A stretch of DNA of 64,000 bases from Methylobacterium sp. WL1 (lineage in GTDB: Bacteria; Pseudomonadota; Alphaproteobacteria; Rhizobiales; Beijerinckiaceae). The stretch covers positions 3,066,001-3,130,000 of the forward strand of contig NZ_CP042823.1 in NCBI RefSeq assembly GCF_008000895.1. The letters run 5' to 3'. The position numbers and the translations under genes were made by a program. Positions within the stretch are counted from its first letter, which is position 1; every line of letters starts with the position of its first letter. Shown in pieces: positions 26,148 to 37,001 of the stretch. Under the pieces are notes generated by a model. The model made no database searches. It was not told the DNA's origin and saw only the letters and a program-made list of their open reading frames with translations.

Positions 26148-27161
26148 ATGGAACGGGTCGAGGTCGACCACGGCTCGATGCCCGATTGGCAGAGTGTCCG
26201 GGTGTTCCTCACCCTGCATCGGTGCGGCAGCTTCCGTTCGGCGGCGGCCAGCCTCGGGCTCTCGATCAATTCGATCCGGCGGCGGGTCAGTGACCTCGAA
26301 GCGCGGATCGGCGCACCGCTGATCACCCGGCACATCGACGGGGTGCGGTTGACCGCCGAGGGGCGAGCGATCCTGGAGGCCGCGAGCCGCATGGAGACGG
26401 CGGCGTTCGGGCTGATGCTCGCGGGCGACGCGGCCCCGTTCGCCGAGACCGGCGAGGTGCGCATCGCGGTCACGGAAGGCCTCGGCGCGTTCTGGCTGGC
26501 ACCACGGCTAGTGGAGTTTCAGCGCGCCAATCCGCGCCTGACCGTCGATTTGCGCTGCGCCATGGAATCCGCCGACGTGCTGCGGCTGGAGGCGGACGTC
26601 TCGATCCAGCTCACGCGGCCGACGAGCCCCGACCTGCGCATGGTCAAGCTCGGGCGCATGCACATCATGCCCTACGCCGCGCGCAGCTACGAGCAGATCT
26701 ACGGATTGCCGGAGAAGCCGGCGGATCTCGCGCGGCACCGGATCGTGGTCCAGGCCGCGAGCCAGACGATAGGCCTCGAAGACTATGCGAAAGGCCTAGA
26801 GGGATTTCCCGCCGAGATTCCCGTGACGCTGAAGATCAACGTCAGCAGCGCCTATTACTGGGCGATCGCGAAAGGCGCGGGGATCGGCCTGTTGCCGACC
26901 TACGCCACCGCCATCGGGGCCCAGGTCGTCCCGGTGGACAATCTCGGCCGCTACGGTCTCGACATATGGTTGACCTACCACCCCGATGCGGAGCGGATCG
27001 GTCGCGTCCGCCGCGTCATCGACTGGTTGCGCAACTCCTTCGATCCGGGCCGCTACCCGTGGTTCCGGGACGAGTTCATCCATCCGCGCGACCTTCCGAG
27101 CCGGATCCGGGGCGAGCCGCTGCCCGACCTGTTCGCGGGTTTCACCGCGATGACGGAGTGA
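26148..27161 (+). CDS. LysR-family transcriptional regulator
   Basis: A 337-residue regulator. The N-terminal winged helix-turn-helix begins around residue 14 ([42 protein letters not shown]) and is followed by a linker helix and a periplasmic-binding-protein-like effector domain from about 100 to 310. The first helix is somewhat divergent (S-I-N-S-I-R-R instead of T-P-S-A-V-S-R). It is divergent from the GNAT/isochorismatase operon with a 97-bp shared region, the normal arrangement for a LysR regulator and its target, and it lies 70 bp upstream of the urease genes, which it could also affect. The effector is not predictable from sequence. Confidence 0.9.
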   Translation: MERVEVDHGSMPDWQSVRVFLTLHRCGSFRSAAASLGLSINSIRRRVSDLEARIGAPLITRHIDGVRLTAEGRAILEAASRMETAAFGLMLAGDAAPFAETGEVRIAVTEGLGAFWLAPRLVEFQRANPRLTVDLRCAMESADVLRLEADVSIQLTRPTSPDLRMVKLGRMHIMPYAARSYEQIYGLPEKPADLARHRIVVQAASQTIGLEDYAKGLEGFPAEIPVTLKINVSSAYYWAIAKGAGIGLLPTYATAIGAQVVPVDNLGRYGLDIWLTYHPDAERIGRVRRVIDWLRNSFDPGRYPWFRDEFIHPRDLPSRIRGEPLPDLFAGFTAMTE

Positions 27162-27231
27162 GACGCGCCGAGCCTTGACCCCGCGGCGCGCATGTTTCTT
27201 GCTCGCATGGCCGCAACGACGAGGTTCTCAC

Positions 27232-27852
27232 GTGCTGCTGACGCCCCGCGAAAAGGACAAGCTGCTGATCGCCATGGCGGCGCAGGTGGCGCGCAACCGC
27301 CAGGCGCGCGGCGTCAAGCTGAACCACCCGGAGGCCGTGGCGCTGATCACCGACTTCGTGGTCGAGGGCGCGCGCGACGGGCGCACGGTGGCCGAGCTGA
27401 TGCAGGCGGGGGCGAACGTTCTGACGGTGGACCAAGTGATGCCCGGCATCGCGGAGATGATCCCCGACATCCAGGTCGAGGCGACCTTCCCGGATGGGAC
27501 GAAGCTCGTGACGGTGCATCACCCGATCCGCGGGGCGCTCTCGGCCGACGTGCCCGGCCAGGTCACCACGTTGCCCGGCGAGATCGTCTTCAACGCAGGG
27601 GCCGACCGCGCGGTGATCGCGGTGGCCAACATCGGCGACCGGCCGATCCAGGTCGGCTCGCACTACCATTTCTTCGAGGTGAACCCCGGCCTCGTTTTCG
27701 AGCGCGAGAAAGCCCGCGGCCGGCGCCTCGACATCGCGCCCGGCACGGCGGTGCGGTTCGAGCCGGGCTCCACCCGGGAGGTCGTGCTGGTGCCGCTCTC
27801 GGGCGGTCGCACCGTGTACGGCTTCCGGGGGGACGTGATGGGCAAGCTGTGA
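27232..27852 (+). CDS. ureAB: Urease fused gamma/beta subunit (UreA-UreB)
   Basis: A 206-residue structural urease subunit in which the gamma domain (residues 1-100, [26 protein letters not shown]) and the beta domain (about 106-206, [11 protein letters not shown], then [19 protein letters not shown]) are one chain, as in Helicobacter UreA. With UreC it forms the nickel enzyme that splits urea to ammonia and carbamate. The GTG at 27232 is preceded by GAGG 8 nt upstream and gives the standard gamma N-terminus. An in-frame upstream extension lacks family similarity. The stop overlaps an in-frame GTG of ureC. Confidence 0.95.
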   Translation: MLLTPREKDKLLIAMAAQVARNRQARGVKLNHPEAVALITDFVVEGARDGRTVAELMQAGANVLTVDQVMPGIAEMIPDIQVEATFPDGTKLVTVHHPIRGALSADVPGQVTTLPGEIVFNAGADRAVIAVANIGDRPIQVGSHYHFFEVNPGLVFEREKARGRRLDIAPGTAVRFEPGSTREVVLVPLSGGRTVYGFRGDVMGKL

Positions 27853-27854
27853 CC

Positions 27855-29582
<1,728 letters not shown>

Positions 29583-29615
29583 GCTATCGTGGCGCGAACG
29601 AACAGGAGGCCGGAC

Positions 29616-30095
29616 ATGGCGAAGGCCGCGCTGAAGACGCCCGAATCGGATCTCTATGAAACCGATCTCTGTCTCTGGACCGAGCAGCAGTCGGCGCTGC
29701 TTCGGGCCGGTCGAGTGTCGGAGATCGATAGGCTGAACCTTGCCGAGGAGATCGAGAGCTTGGGCGGGTCGCAGAAATCCGAGATCCGCAGCCGTCTCGC
29801 CGTGCTTCTTCTCCACCTGCTGAAATGGGAGTTTCAGCCGGAAAAGCGGAAATACGGTTGGCGCACCACCATCGTGGGGCAAAGGATCCGGATCGACGGT
29901 CTGGTGGATACGAGTCCGAGCCTGCGATCCTGGCCCGAGCGTGTGATGCAGAGCGCTTATCGCATCGCCACGCTTGGCGCGTCCAGCGAAACGCGCCTGC
30001 CGGAGAAGACGTTTCCGAAGATCTGCCCGTACTCGGTCGAGCAGATACTCGATCTCTCCTTCTATCCGGGCATCCCTGAAGACGATGTCGTATGA
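29616..30095 (+). CDS. DUF29 family protein inside the urease operon
   Basis: A 159-residue protein starting at the ATG at 29616 with a strong AGGAGG box 6 nt upstream. It carries DUF29 features: YETDLCLWTEQQSALLRAG, then LAEEIESLGGSQKSEIRSRLAVLLLHLLKWEFQPEKR, and a C-terminal YSVEQILDLSFYPGIPED. DUF29 has no established biochemical role. It is found in many cyanobacteria and proteobacteria, often in multiple copies and sometimes near toxin-antitoxin or mobile genes. Here it sits between ureC and ureE, with 33 bp before it and 34 bp after, so it is probably co-transcribed with urease genes without being a known maturation factor. Confidence 0.85.
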   Translation: MAKAALKTPESDLYETDLCLWTEQQSALLRAGRVSEIDRLNLAEEIESLGGSQKSEIRSRLAVLLLHLLKWEFQPEKRKYGWRTTIVGQRIRIDGLVDTSPSLRSWPERVMQSAYRIATLGASSETRLPEKTFPKICPYSVEQILDLSFYPGIPEDDVV

Positions 30096-30129
30096 CGGCG
30101 CCGAGATCAAACGAGAGACCGTCCCAAGA

Positions 30130-30666
30130 ATGATCCGCGCCACCCGAATCCTCCGCCGCGAGCACCTGTCCGGGGGCGAGATCGTCGATCGCGTGGTCCT
30201 CGATTCCGGCGCGCGCCATCGCCGCCGCGTCGGCATGCGGGGAGAGGGGGGCATGCGGTTTCTGCTCGACCTGCCGGAGGCGGTCGTGCTGGACGACGGC
30301 GATGCCCTCGTGCTCGAGGATGGCCGCCTGATCTGGGTCGAGGCCGCGCCCGAGTGCCTGCTGGAGATCCGCGCCGCCAGCGAGCACGCCCTGAGGCGGC
30401 TGATCTGGCACATCGGCAACCGGCATATCCCGGCCGAGATCGGGGCCGACGCCGTGTGGATCGCCGACGATCATGTGCTCGCCGACATGATCCGGGGGCT
30501 CGGCGGGACCGCCGAACCCGTGGAGCGCCCGTTCCGGCCGGAGGGAGGAGCCTATTCCGGTGGGCAAGCGCACAGCCATGCGCACGGTCATGGGCAAGCG
30601 CACGACCATGGGGGTGCGCACGGCGATGGGCACGGCCCGCACCATCACCACCATGCCGATGGCTGA
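30130..30666 (+). CDS. ureE: Urease accessory protein UreE, nickel metallochaperone
   Basis: A 178-residue nickel carrier that delivers Ni(II) to the UreG-containing activation complex. The N-terminal peptide-binding domain ([10 protein letters not shown], then [14 protein letters not shown]) is followed by a metal-binding domain with the central [10 protein letters not shown] histidine. A C-terminal tail with about 15 histidines in Gly/Ala-His repeats is present. The ATG at 30130 fits the family start and has a GAGAG box, while an upstream ATG at 30085 would overlap the DUF29 gene. The tail end overlaps the ureF start in another frame, consistent with coupling. Confidence 0.93.
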   Translation: MIRATRILRREHLSGGEIVDRVVLDSGARHRRRVGMRGEGGMRFLLDLPEAVVLDDGDALVLEDGRLIWVEAAPECLLEIRAASEHALRRLIWHIGNRHIPAEIGADAVWIADDHVLADMIRGLGGTAEPVERPFRPEGGAYSGGQAHSHAHGHGQAHDHGGAHGDGHGPHHHHHADG

Positions 30667-31342
30667 GACGCTGGAGGCGCTCCGGCTGATGGCGTGGCTG
30701 TCGCCCGGCTATCCGGTCGGGGCCTACGCGTATTCGCACGGCCTGGAATGGGCCGCCGAGACCGGCGACGTGCATGACGAGCCGAGCCTCGCCGCGTGGC
30801 TCGCGGACGTGTGTGCGTACGGCGCCCTGCGCAACGACCTGATCCTCGCGGCCCACGCCCAACGGGCGGCCGGCGCCGCCGAACCGGACGGGATCGTCGC
30901 GATCAACGATCTCGCTCTGGCCCTGGCACCGTCGCGCGAGTTGCACCTGGAGACGAGCCAGCAGGGTCGCAGCTTCCTCGACGCGACTTTGGGCGCCTGG
31001 TCCTGCGAACGGCTCTCGGCGCTGGCCGGACGTCTTCCGGGACCGGTCGCCTATCCCGTCGCGGTCGGCGCGGCCGCGGGGGCGCACGGCATGGCGCTGC
31101 CGCCGATGCTCGCGGCCTACGCCCTCGCCTTCGTCCAGAACCTCGTGTCGGCGGCCTTGCGTGCGGCCCCGGTCGGTCAGGCCGCCGGCACGCGGGTGGT
31201 CGCGGCGCTCGCGCCCCTCCTGGTCCGGCTCGCGGAGGCGGCGCACGACGCGGATCTCGACGCGATCGGGTCTGCCACCATCCGGCTCGATCTCGGCTCG
31301 TTCCGGCACGAGACCCAGTATTCCCGCATCTTCCGATCCTGA
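30653..31342 (+). CDS. ureF: Urease accessory protein UreF
   Basis: A 229-residue all-helical scaffold that joins UreD and UreG on the urease apoenzyme and gates activation. The family opening [23 protein letters not shown] is clear, with [13 protein letters not shown] and PVGQ-containing segments later. Two ATGs, at 30653 and 30659, could start it, both inside the 3' end of ureE. A much longer upstream frame only translates the His-tail coding sequence of ureE in another frame and is not real. It is followed 9 bp later by ureG. Confidence 0.93.
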   Translation: MPMAETLEALRLMAWLSPGYPVGAYAYSHGLEWAAETGDVHDEPSLAAWLADVCAYGALRNDLILAAHAQRAAGAAEPDGIVAINDLALALAPSRELHLETSQQGRSFLDATLGAWSCERLSALAGRLPGPVAYPVAVGAAAGAHGMALPPMLAAYALAFVQNLVSAALRAAPVGQAAGTRVVAALAPLLVRLAEAAHDADLDAIGSATIRLDLGSFRHETQYSRIFRS

Positions 31343-31351
31343 GGACGCAGC

Positions 31352-31969
31352 ATGACCTCCTCGAACGGCCCGCTCCGCGTCGGCATCGGCGGCCCCGTGG
31401 GCTCCGGCAAGACCGCCCTGATGGAGCAGCTCTGCAAGCGCTTCCGCGACCGCTACGAGATCTGCGCGATCACCAACGACATCTACACAAAGGAGGATGC
31501 CCGGATCCTGACCGTGGCCGGGGCGCTGCCGGAGGAGCGGATCCTGGGCGTCGAGACCGGCGGCTGCCCGCATACGGCGATCCGCGAGGATGCCTCGATC
31601 AACCTCGCCGCGGTCGCCGAGATGAGTCGGCGCTTCCCGAAGCTCGACCTGGTGCTGATCGAATCCGGCGGCGACAACCTCGCGGCGACGTTCTCACCGG
31701 AACTCGCCGACATCACGCTCTACGTGATCGACGTGGCCGGCGGGGAGAAGATTCCCCGCAAGGGCGGTCCCGGCATCACCCGGTCGGACCTGCTGATCGT
31801 CAACAAGACCGATCTCGCGCCGCTGGTCGGCGCCGACCTGTCGGTAATGGAGGCCGACACGAAGCGGATGCGCGGCGCCCGCCCCTACGTGTTCGCATCC
31901 CTGCGCGGTGGCGATGGGGCGGATGCCGTCGCGCGCTTCATCGAGGAGGCCGGCGGCCTCGGCCGTTAG
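31352..31969 (+). CDS. ureG: Urease accessory protein UreG, SIMIBI GTPase
   Basis: A 205-residue GTPase that binds nickel and drives urease maturation by GTP hydrolysis. The P-loop is [12 protein letters not shown], the nickel-binding Cys-Pro-His motif is [13 protein letters not shown], the Walker B-like region is [17 protein letters not shown], and the base-recognition NKTDLA is present. Length and motif order are standard. It ends the urease operon. Twenty bp further on, a convergent minus-strand small secreted protein gene ends. No UreD/UreH gene is found here. Confidence 0.97.
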   Translation: MTSSNGPLRVGIGGPVGSGKTALMEQLCKRFRDRYEICAITNDIYTKEDARILTVAGALPEERILGVETGGCPHTAIREDASINLAAVAEMSRRFPKLDLVLIESGGDNLAATFSPELADITLYVIDVAGGEKIPRKGGPGITRSDLLIVNKTDLAPLVGADLSVMEADTKRMRGARPYVFASLRGGDGADAVARFIEEAGGLGR

Positions 31970-31989
31970 CCCTTTCGACGTTGCGCGTA

Positions 31990-32214
31990 CTAGCGCCCGG
32001 CCTCCGCCGAGCGCGAGCGTGGGGCCGCCCGGGGCGACAGGCCCATCAGGGAATCGAGGCGGCTCATCCGGGCGTCGAAATCCTTCAGCGCAGCTTGGCG
32101 CGCCTTGACGGCGGGGCTGGCCGACGGCTGCACCTGCGCGCGGATCGGTCGGGCCTGCGCCGCCGGTGCCAGGAGGACAGCGGCCAGGGAGATCGTTGTC
32201 AGCGCACGGATCAT
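31990..32214 (-). CDS. Small secreted hypothetical protein
   Basis: A 74-residue protein with a clear Sec signal peptide (MIRALTTISLAAVLLAPAAQA, cleavage after AQA), leaving about 53 mostly charged and proline-bearing residues (VKARQAALKDFDARMSRLDSLMG). No cysteine is present and no family is recognised. The ATG at 32214 has an AAGGGA box upstream. It lies convergent to ureG. The mature part may form one amphipathic helix, and a periplasmic location is likely. Confidence 0.65.
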   Translation of the reverse strand: MIRALTTISLAAVLLAPAAQARPIRAQVQPSASPAVKARQAALKDFDARMSRLDSLMGLSPRAAPRSRSAEAGR

Positions 32215-32347
32215 GACGGTAGTCCCTTGGGGAACGGCCGCATCAGCGGCCAACTCCCTAAGATCGTACGGTTCACGGTCGCGCGCCTGCGTGCGCGGGC
32301 GCACGTCGCGCGTGCCTGGGTCGGTCCGGCGCGGGATGACCCGGCGC

Positions 32348-33121
32348 TCAGGCACGCGTACGTCTCACGGTCAGCCAGGAGGCCAGCAGGACGAACGTGC
32401 TGACCAGTACGACGAGGAGCGTCGAGGCGGCGTTGATCTCGGGATTCACCCCCAGCCGGACCTGGCCGTACAGCCGCATCGGCAGCGTGGTCGAGCCCGG
32501 GCCCGACACGAAGCTCGCGATCACGAGGTCGTCGAGCGAGAGCGTGAAGGCGAGCAACGCGCCGGCCAGCACGGCGGGCGCGAGCAGCGGCAGCGTGATC
32601 GTGAGGAACACCCGCGACGGACTCGCGCCGAGATCGGCAGCCGCCTCTTCGAGCCCACGGTCGAGGCCGCGCAACCGCGCCGCCACCACGACGGCGACGA
32701 AGCCGGTGCAGAAGGTCGCGTGCGCGATCACGATGGTGGCGATGCCCCGGTCGACGCCGATGCCGATGAACATCAGCAGGAGCGACAGGCCGATCATCAC
32801 CTCCGGCATCACCATCGGCCCGAAGATCAGACCGGTGAACAGCGCCCGCCCGCGGAAGCGGCCGTGGCGTTCGAGGGCCAAGGCCGCGAGGGTCCCCAAG
32901 ATGGTCGCGATCACGCTCGTGAGCAGCGCGACCCGAAGGGAGACCCACGCCGCCGCCATCAGCGGCGCATCCGCCAGGAGCGCGCCGTACCAGCGCATCG
33001 AGAATCCACCCCAGACCGTCACCAGGTTCGAGGCGTTGAACGAGTAGGCGATCAGCACCAGGATCGGCGCGTACAGGAACATGAGCCCGATCGTCAGCGC
33101 CGTGCGGGTCACCCAGGTCAC
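32348..33121 (-). CDS. potC: ABC transporter permease, spermidine/putrescine type (PotC-like)
   Basis: A 257-residue inner-membrane permease with about six hydrophobic helices and the EAA cytoplasmic loop motif (EEAAADLGASPSRVFLTITLPLL) that contacts the ATPase. Its sequence follows the PotC/PotI subfamily, with SFNASNLVTVWGGFSMRWYGALL near the N-terminus. The GTG at 33121 overlaps the stop of the preceding permease gene (GTGA). It is the last gene of the crp-potA-potB-potC series. The binding protein that would determine substrate is missing, so polyamine import is only the subfamily expectation. Confidence 0.85.
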   Translation of the reverse strand: MTWVTRTALTIGLMFLYAPILVLIAYSFNASNLVTVWGGFSMRWYGALLADAPLMAAAWVSLRVALLTSVIATILGTLAALALERHGRFRGRALFTGLIFGPMVMPEVMIGLSLLLMFIGIGVDRGIATIVIAHATFCTGFVAVVVAARLRGLDRGLEEAAADLGASPSRVFLTITLPLLAPAVLAGALLAFTLSLDDLVIASFVSGPGSTTLPMRLYGQVRLGVNPEINAASTLLVVLVSTFVLLASWLTVRRTRA

Positions 33122-34035
33122 GGACGGCCCTCCCCGCCGGTGCGCAGGCTGTCGCGGAACAGCACCACGGGAACGATGACGATGGCGAGGATCAGCACCG
33201 CCACGGCCGACGCGAGCGGCCAGTCGCGGTTCGAGAAGAACTCGCTCCACAGCACCCGACCGAGCATCAGGGTCTCCGAGCCGCCCAGGAGATCCGGAAT
33301 TACGAACTCGCCGACCATCGGGATGAAGCAGAGCCCGGCCCCGGCCGCGATCCCCGGCAGGCTGAGCGGCAGCGTCACCGACCAGAACACCCGGGCCGGC
33401 GACGCGCCGAGGTCCGCCGCCGCCTCGCGCAGCGCGGGATCGAGCCGATTCATCACCGCGTAGAGCGGCAGCACCATGAACGGCAGGTAGGCGTAGACGA
33501 GACCAATCAGAATGGCGGCATCGGTGTTCAGGATGATCAGCGGCTCGGAGATCAGGCCGAGGCGAAGCAGGATCAGGTTCAGCAGCCCCTCGGGCTTGAG
33601 GATCGCGATCCAGGCGTAGATCCGGATCAAAAAACTCGTCCAGAACGGCACCACCACCAGGGCGACGAGGAGGGGCTGCCAGCGCGCGGGCGCCCGGGCC
33701 AGCGCGTAGGCGAGCGGCGTGCCGAGGGCGACGAGGATCAGGCTGGACGCCGCGGCGTAGGTGAGCGAGCCGAGGGCGGCATCGCGGTACAGCGTGTCGG
33801 CGGCGAGCGTGGCGTAATTGTCGAGGTTCAGGGCTTCGAGGAAGGACGACCAGCCTTCGATACCGCCCTGCCAATCGAAGACCGGCAGGTAGGGCGGGAT
33901 CGCGGTGGCCGGCTCCGACAGGCTGATCTTGAGGGTGATGGCGACGGGCAGCAGGAAGAACGCCGACAGCCACAGCAGCGGCGGCAGGCGCACGAGCCGA
34001 TCGAACAGACGCTTTCCGGACCCCTTCACCCTCAA
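33118..34035 (-). CDS. potB: ABC transporter permease, spermidine/putrescine type (PotB-like)
   Basis: A 305-residue permease with an N-terminal helix, a periplasmic loop containing a WQGGIEGW segment, further helices, and the EAA motif in REAAADLGASPARVFWSVTLPLSLPG. FIPMVGEFVIPDLLGGSETLMLG is typical of PotB/PotH permeases. It overlaps potC by 4 bp and lies 52 bp after potA. With PotC it would form the transmembrane channel of a putrescine or spermidine-type importer. Confidence 0.85.
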   Translation of the reverse strand: MRVKGSGKRLFDRLVRLPPLLWLSAFFLLPVAITLKISLSEPATAIPPYLPVFDWQGGIEGWSSFLEALNLDNYATLAADTLYRDAALGSLTYAAASSLILVALGTPLAYALARAPARWQPLLVALVVVPFWTSFLIRIYAWIAILKPEGLLNLILLRLGLISEPLIILNTDAAILIGLVYAYLPFMVLPLYAVMNRLDPALREAAADLGASPARVFWSVTLPLSLPGIAAGAGLCFIPMVGEFVIPDLLGGSETLMLGRVLWSEFFSNRDWPLASAVAVLILAIVIVPVVLFRDSLRTGGEGRP

Positions 34036-34087
34036 GGCCGCCGCTCCCGGGTCGCGGCCGTGCGGGCCCGGTTCGTCGCAGCGCGGA

Positions 34088-35143
34088 TCATGCCGGCAGG
34101 ATCACCGCGTCGCGGGGGGCGAACCCCGCGCGGGTGTCGGCGCCCAGGGTTTCGGTGTGCCCACCCGGCCTGCCGCTCGACCGAAGCAGGGTGCCATCGG
34201 GGAGGCGCAGGGTGCGCCGCAGGCGGTCGCCGAGAAAGAGCGCGTCGGCGATCGTCACCGGTAGGCCCTCGGCGCCGAGGATGAGGTCTTCCGGGCGCAC
34301 CGCTATGACGACCGAGGCGCCCTCGGGCAGCAAGGTCGCGGCGGCGCGGACCGGCCCGTGGGCGGTCTCCACCGTGCGGGTGTCGCCGGGCTCGGCGGGT
34401 CCCAGCCGGCCGGGGATGAGATTCACGTCGCCGAGCAGGCCCGCCACGAAGCGGCTGGCCGGGCGGCGGTACAACTCGGCCGGGGTCCCGACCTGGGCGA
34501 GCCGGCCATGCTCCATGACGCCCACGCGGTCGGAGAGCATCATCGCTTCCTCGGGATCGTGGGTCACCACCACGAAGGCGGTGCCGAGGCGGCGCTGCAC
34601 GGCGCGCAGCTCGGCCTGGGTCTCCTCGCGCAGGCCCCGGTCGAGGGCGCCGAGGGGCTCGTCCAGGAGCAGCAGCTTCGGCTCGCGGGCGAGCGCCCGG
34701 GCGAGCGCAATTCGCTGGCGCTGCCCGCCCGACAGCGTATCCGGGCGGCGATCCCCGAAGCCGTCGAGGCGCACGAGACGCAGCAGCTCCGTGACGCGAG
34801 CCGTGGCGGCGGCCCGGCCTAGCCCCTTCAGTCCGTAGCCGACATTGCCGGCCACGCTCATGTGCGGGAACAGCGCGTAGGACTGGAACATCATGTTCAC
34901 CGGCCGCCGGTGCGGAGGCAGCGCCGTGAGGTCCTGCTCGCCGAGGCGGACATGGCCGGAACTCGGGATCTCGAAGCCCGCGATCATGCGCAGGAGGGTG
35001 CTCTTCCCGCATCCGGACGGCCCGAGCAGGCAGAAGAACTCCCCGGGCTCAAGCGCGAGGTTCACCGTATCGACGGCGAGGTGGCTGCCGAAGCGCTTGG
35101 TGAGATCCTCCAGCCGCAGGCGCAGCGCCGGTGCGTCGGCCAA
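34088..35143 (-). CDS. potA: ABC transporter ATP-binding protein, spermidine/putrescine type
   Basis: A 351-residue ATPase with an N-terminal nucleotide-binding domain and a C-terminal TOBE-like regulatory domain (from about 250). Walker A is GPSGCGKSTLLRM, the signature [15 protein letters not shown], Walker B LLLLDEPLGALD, and the switch His in VVVTHDPEEAM. The start appears to be a TTG at 35143, 4 bp after the Crp-family stop, since no ATG or GTG lies in a suitable place. The close spacing with the crp gene suggests that the regulator and transporter are co-transcribed, which is uncommon. Confidence 0.88.
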   Translation of the reverse strand: MADAPALRLRLEDLTKRFGSHLAVDTVNLALEPGEFFCLLGPSGCGKSTLLRMIAGFEIPSSGHVRLGEQDLTALPPHRRPVNMMFQSYALFPHMSVAGNVGYGLKGLGRAAATARVTELLRLVRLDGFGDRRPDTLSGGQRQRIALARALAREPKLLLLDEPLGALDRGLREETQAELRAVQRRLGTAFVVVTHDPEEAMMLSDRVGVMEHGRLAQVGTPAELYRRPASRFVAGLLGDVNLIPGRLGPAEPGDTRTVETAHGPVRAAATLLPEGASVVIAVRPEDLILGAEGLPVTIADALFLGDRLRRTLRLPDGTLLRSSGRPGGHTETLGADTRAGFAPRDAVILPA

Positions 35144-35147
35144 AGCG

Positions 35148-35834
35148 TCAGGAATCCTCGCGCAGCGCCTCGGCCACGCGCGCTTCGAGGAGATCGGGCC
35201 GTCGCAGCACAAGGGCGCCGCGGGTGCGGTCGACGAGGCCCTCGGCCGCCATCGCGGTGAACTCTCGGGTGACCTGCTCGCGGCGGCAGCCGATCCGGGC
35301 GGCCAGCACGTGGTGGTAGGGCGGCGGCGACACGACCCGCTCGCCGGAGGTGCCCGACCGCGGGACCGAGAGGCGCAGCAGCTCGGCGTAGAGCCGGTGC
35401 TTCAGGTCCAGGAGCGCGTGCTCCATCAGCCGGGTGTTGAGTTCGCGCACGCGCTTGGCCAGCAGCCGGAACAGCCGGTCGGCGATTGCCTCGGAGGCGA
35501 ACACCATCTGGCGGAACACCGCGGCCGGCACCACGCAGACCTCGCCGCGGGTCAGCGCCGTGACGTTGGCCGAGCGGCCGATCCCGTCGATGGCGGCGAG
35601 TTCGCCGAAGAAGGCCCCGCCGCGCATCTCGCCGAGGATCACCTCCTTGCCGGACTGGGTCCGGTTCAGGATGCGGACCTCGCCCGTGGCGATGAAGTAG
35701 ACGTCCGTAGAGATGTCGTCGAAATCGACCAGAACCTCGTTCTCGTCGAAGCGGCGCCAGTGGCAGCGGGTCTCGAACGGACCGAGCTCGATGCCCGGAT
35801 CCTTGAAGAAGGGTATCGTCCCCAACCGCGCCAT
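35148..35834 (-). CDS. Crp/Fnr-family transcriptional regulator
   Basis: A 228-residue regulator with an N-terminal cyclic-nucleotide-binding-like beta roll (residues 20-130, IATGEVRILNRTQSGKEVILGEMRGGAFFGELAAIDG) and a C-terminal winged helix (HHVLAARIGCRREQVTREFTAMAAEGLV). The FFGELAAIDG phosphate-binding cassette with the R-S-A segment resembles cAMP-type rather than Fnr sensors, and no Fe-S cysteine cluster is seen. It is the first gene of a minus-strand unit with potA, potB and potC, 4 bp ahead of potA. The ligand is not certain. Confidence 0.88.
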   Translation of the reverse strand: MARLGTIPFFKDPGIELGPFETRCHWRRFDENEVLVDFDDISTDVYFIATGEVRILNRTQSGKEVILGEMRGGAFFGELAAIDGIGRSANVTALTRGEVCVVPAAVFRQMVFASEAIADRLFRLLAKRVRELNTRLMEHALLDLKHRLYAELLRLSVPRSGTSGERVVSPPPYHHVLAARIGCRREQVTREFTAMAAEGLVDRTRGALVLRRPDLLEARVAEALREDS

Positions 35835-36080
35835 CGATCCTGTCCCTTCGGCCCCAGCCTCCGTCCCTGTCCTGACGGGTGCCGACCAGCAACTGTGGGG
35901 ACGGAAGCAGCCCGCATCTTGGAGCGGCGCGCCGACCCAGCCGCGCGCCAGCGATGAGGCGAAATCGATGGTGACGGTCACGCGCGGGCCGGTCAAGCCG
36001 CGCTTGGCTGAACAGGAGTTTATTAGCGGGAATCGGTGGAGAGGGATAATTTCCCGCGCCTCGGCGCCAGACGATTCGCA

Positions 36081-36992
36081 ATGCACCAGACGTTCGACAT
36101 CGCCCATTCCTTCGGCGGACCGGTCAGCCCGATCGTCCGGCTGCAGGCGACATTGACCGATGCGTTCGAGCGCTCCGGGCACAGCTTGCATTCCGGCCGC
36201 CATGCGACGGTTCGCGTCTGCCCGGCGCCTGCAGGACATGGCATCGTCTTCCGCCGCCACCTGAACACGGGGGAGGCCGTCGATGTGCCGGCCCTGTGGC
36301 AGTTCCGGGAATCGCAGCCGCTCTCTTCGGCGATCCGGCGGGACGGGGTGCTCGTGCGTACGATCGAGCACCTGATGGCTTCCCTGCACGCCCTCAGGAT
36401 CGACAACGTGCTGGTCGAGATCGACGCTGACGAACTGCCGATCTTCGACGGGAGCGCGACGCCCTGGTGCGCGGCGATCCGGGACGTGGGCCGGACCGAG
36501 CAGCCCGCCCCCTGCCGGGTGCTGCGGATGCGCCGGACGGTCACGGTCGAAGACGGACGGCGCCTGATCCAGATCGGGCCGGGCCCGGGATTGCACGTCA
36601 CCGGCCACGTCTCGCTCGCCCATTTCGGCTCGCTCGACTGGTCCGGCGCCATCACGCCGGAACGCTTCGTGCAGGAGATCGCGCCCGCGCGCAGCTTCGG
36701 CCGGTACGTTCGCGCCATGGCAGGGCGCGCCTACGGCTACGCCGTCGGCGAGGATTTCCTGCAGGGCGTCTCGGCCCGCTCGGCGGCACTCCTCTGGCGG
36801 GGGCGCGTCATCGGCGGGATGCGCGTTCCGGAGGAGCCGGTGCGCCACCGGATCCTGGACCTGATCGGCGACCTGATGTTGGCGGGGCACCCGGTGGAGG
36901 GCCATGTCTCGGCGTTCCACACCGGCCACGAGTTGAACCACGCGCTGGTCCGGGCACTGATGCGCGAGCGCACGGCCTGGGAGCTGGTCTGA
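36081..36992 (+). CDS. lpxC: LpxC-like UDP-3-O-acyl-N-acetylglucosamine deacetylase
   Basis: A zinc deacetylase of the committed step of lipid A synthesis (EC 3.5.1.108), 303 residues from the ATG at 36081. A GTG at 36036 would add 15. Zinc and catalytic residues corresponding to Escherichia coli His79 (RTIEHLMA), His238 and Asp242 (RHRILDLIGD) and His265 (HTGHELNH) are all present. The residue next to His238, Lys in E. coli, is Arg here, and the ARTFGF region is changed to ARSFGR. These deviations and the genomic setting, away from ftsZ, suggest a second, divergent LpxC copy, though the sole copy cannot be excluded. Confidence 0.82.
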   Translation: MHQTFDIAHSFGGPVSPIVRLQATLTDAFERSGHSLHSGRHATVRVCPAPAGHGIVFRRHLNTGEAVDVPALWQFRESQPLSSAIRRDGVLVRTIEHLMASLHALRIDNVLVEIDADELPIFDGSATPWCAAIRDVGRTEQPAPCRVLRMRRTVTVEDGRRLIQIGPGPGLHVTGHVSLAHFGSLDWSGAITPERFVQEIAPARSFGRYVRAMAGRAYGYAVGEDFLQGVSARSAALLWRGRVIGGMRVPEEPVRHRILDLIGDLMLAGHPVEGHVSAFHTGHELNHALVRALMRERTAWELV

Positions 36993-37001
36993 CGGCGCGC
37001 T

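Noticed and set aside
32105..33463. Plus-strand frame of 452 codons opposite the pot permeases
   Set aside because: Repeated Arg/Glu/His-rich translation without features, while the minus strand encodes clear permease helices and EAA motifs.
36036..36080. A GTG start for lpxC 45 bp upstream of the chosen ATG
   Set aside because: The AGGAG box at about 36013 is too far from the GTG and the added residues are not conserved in LpxC. It remains a minor possibility.
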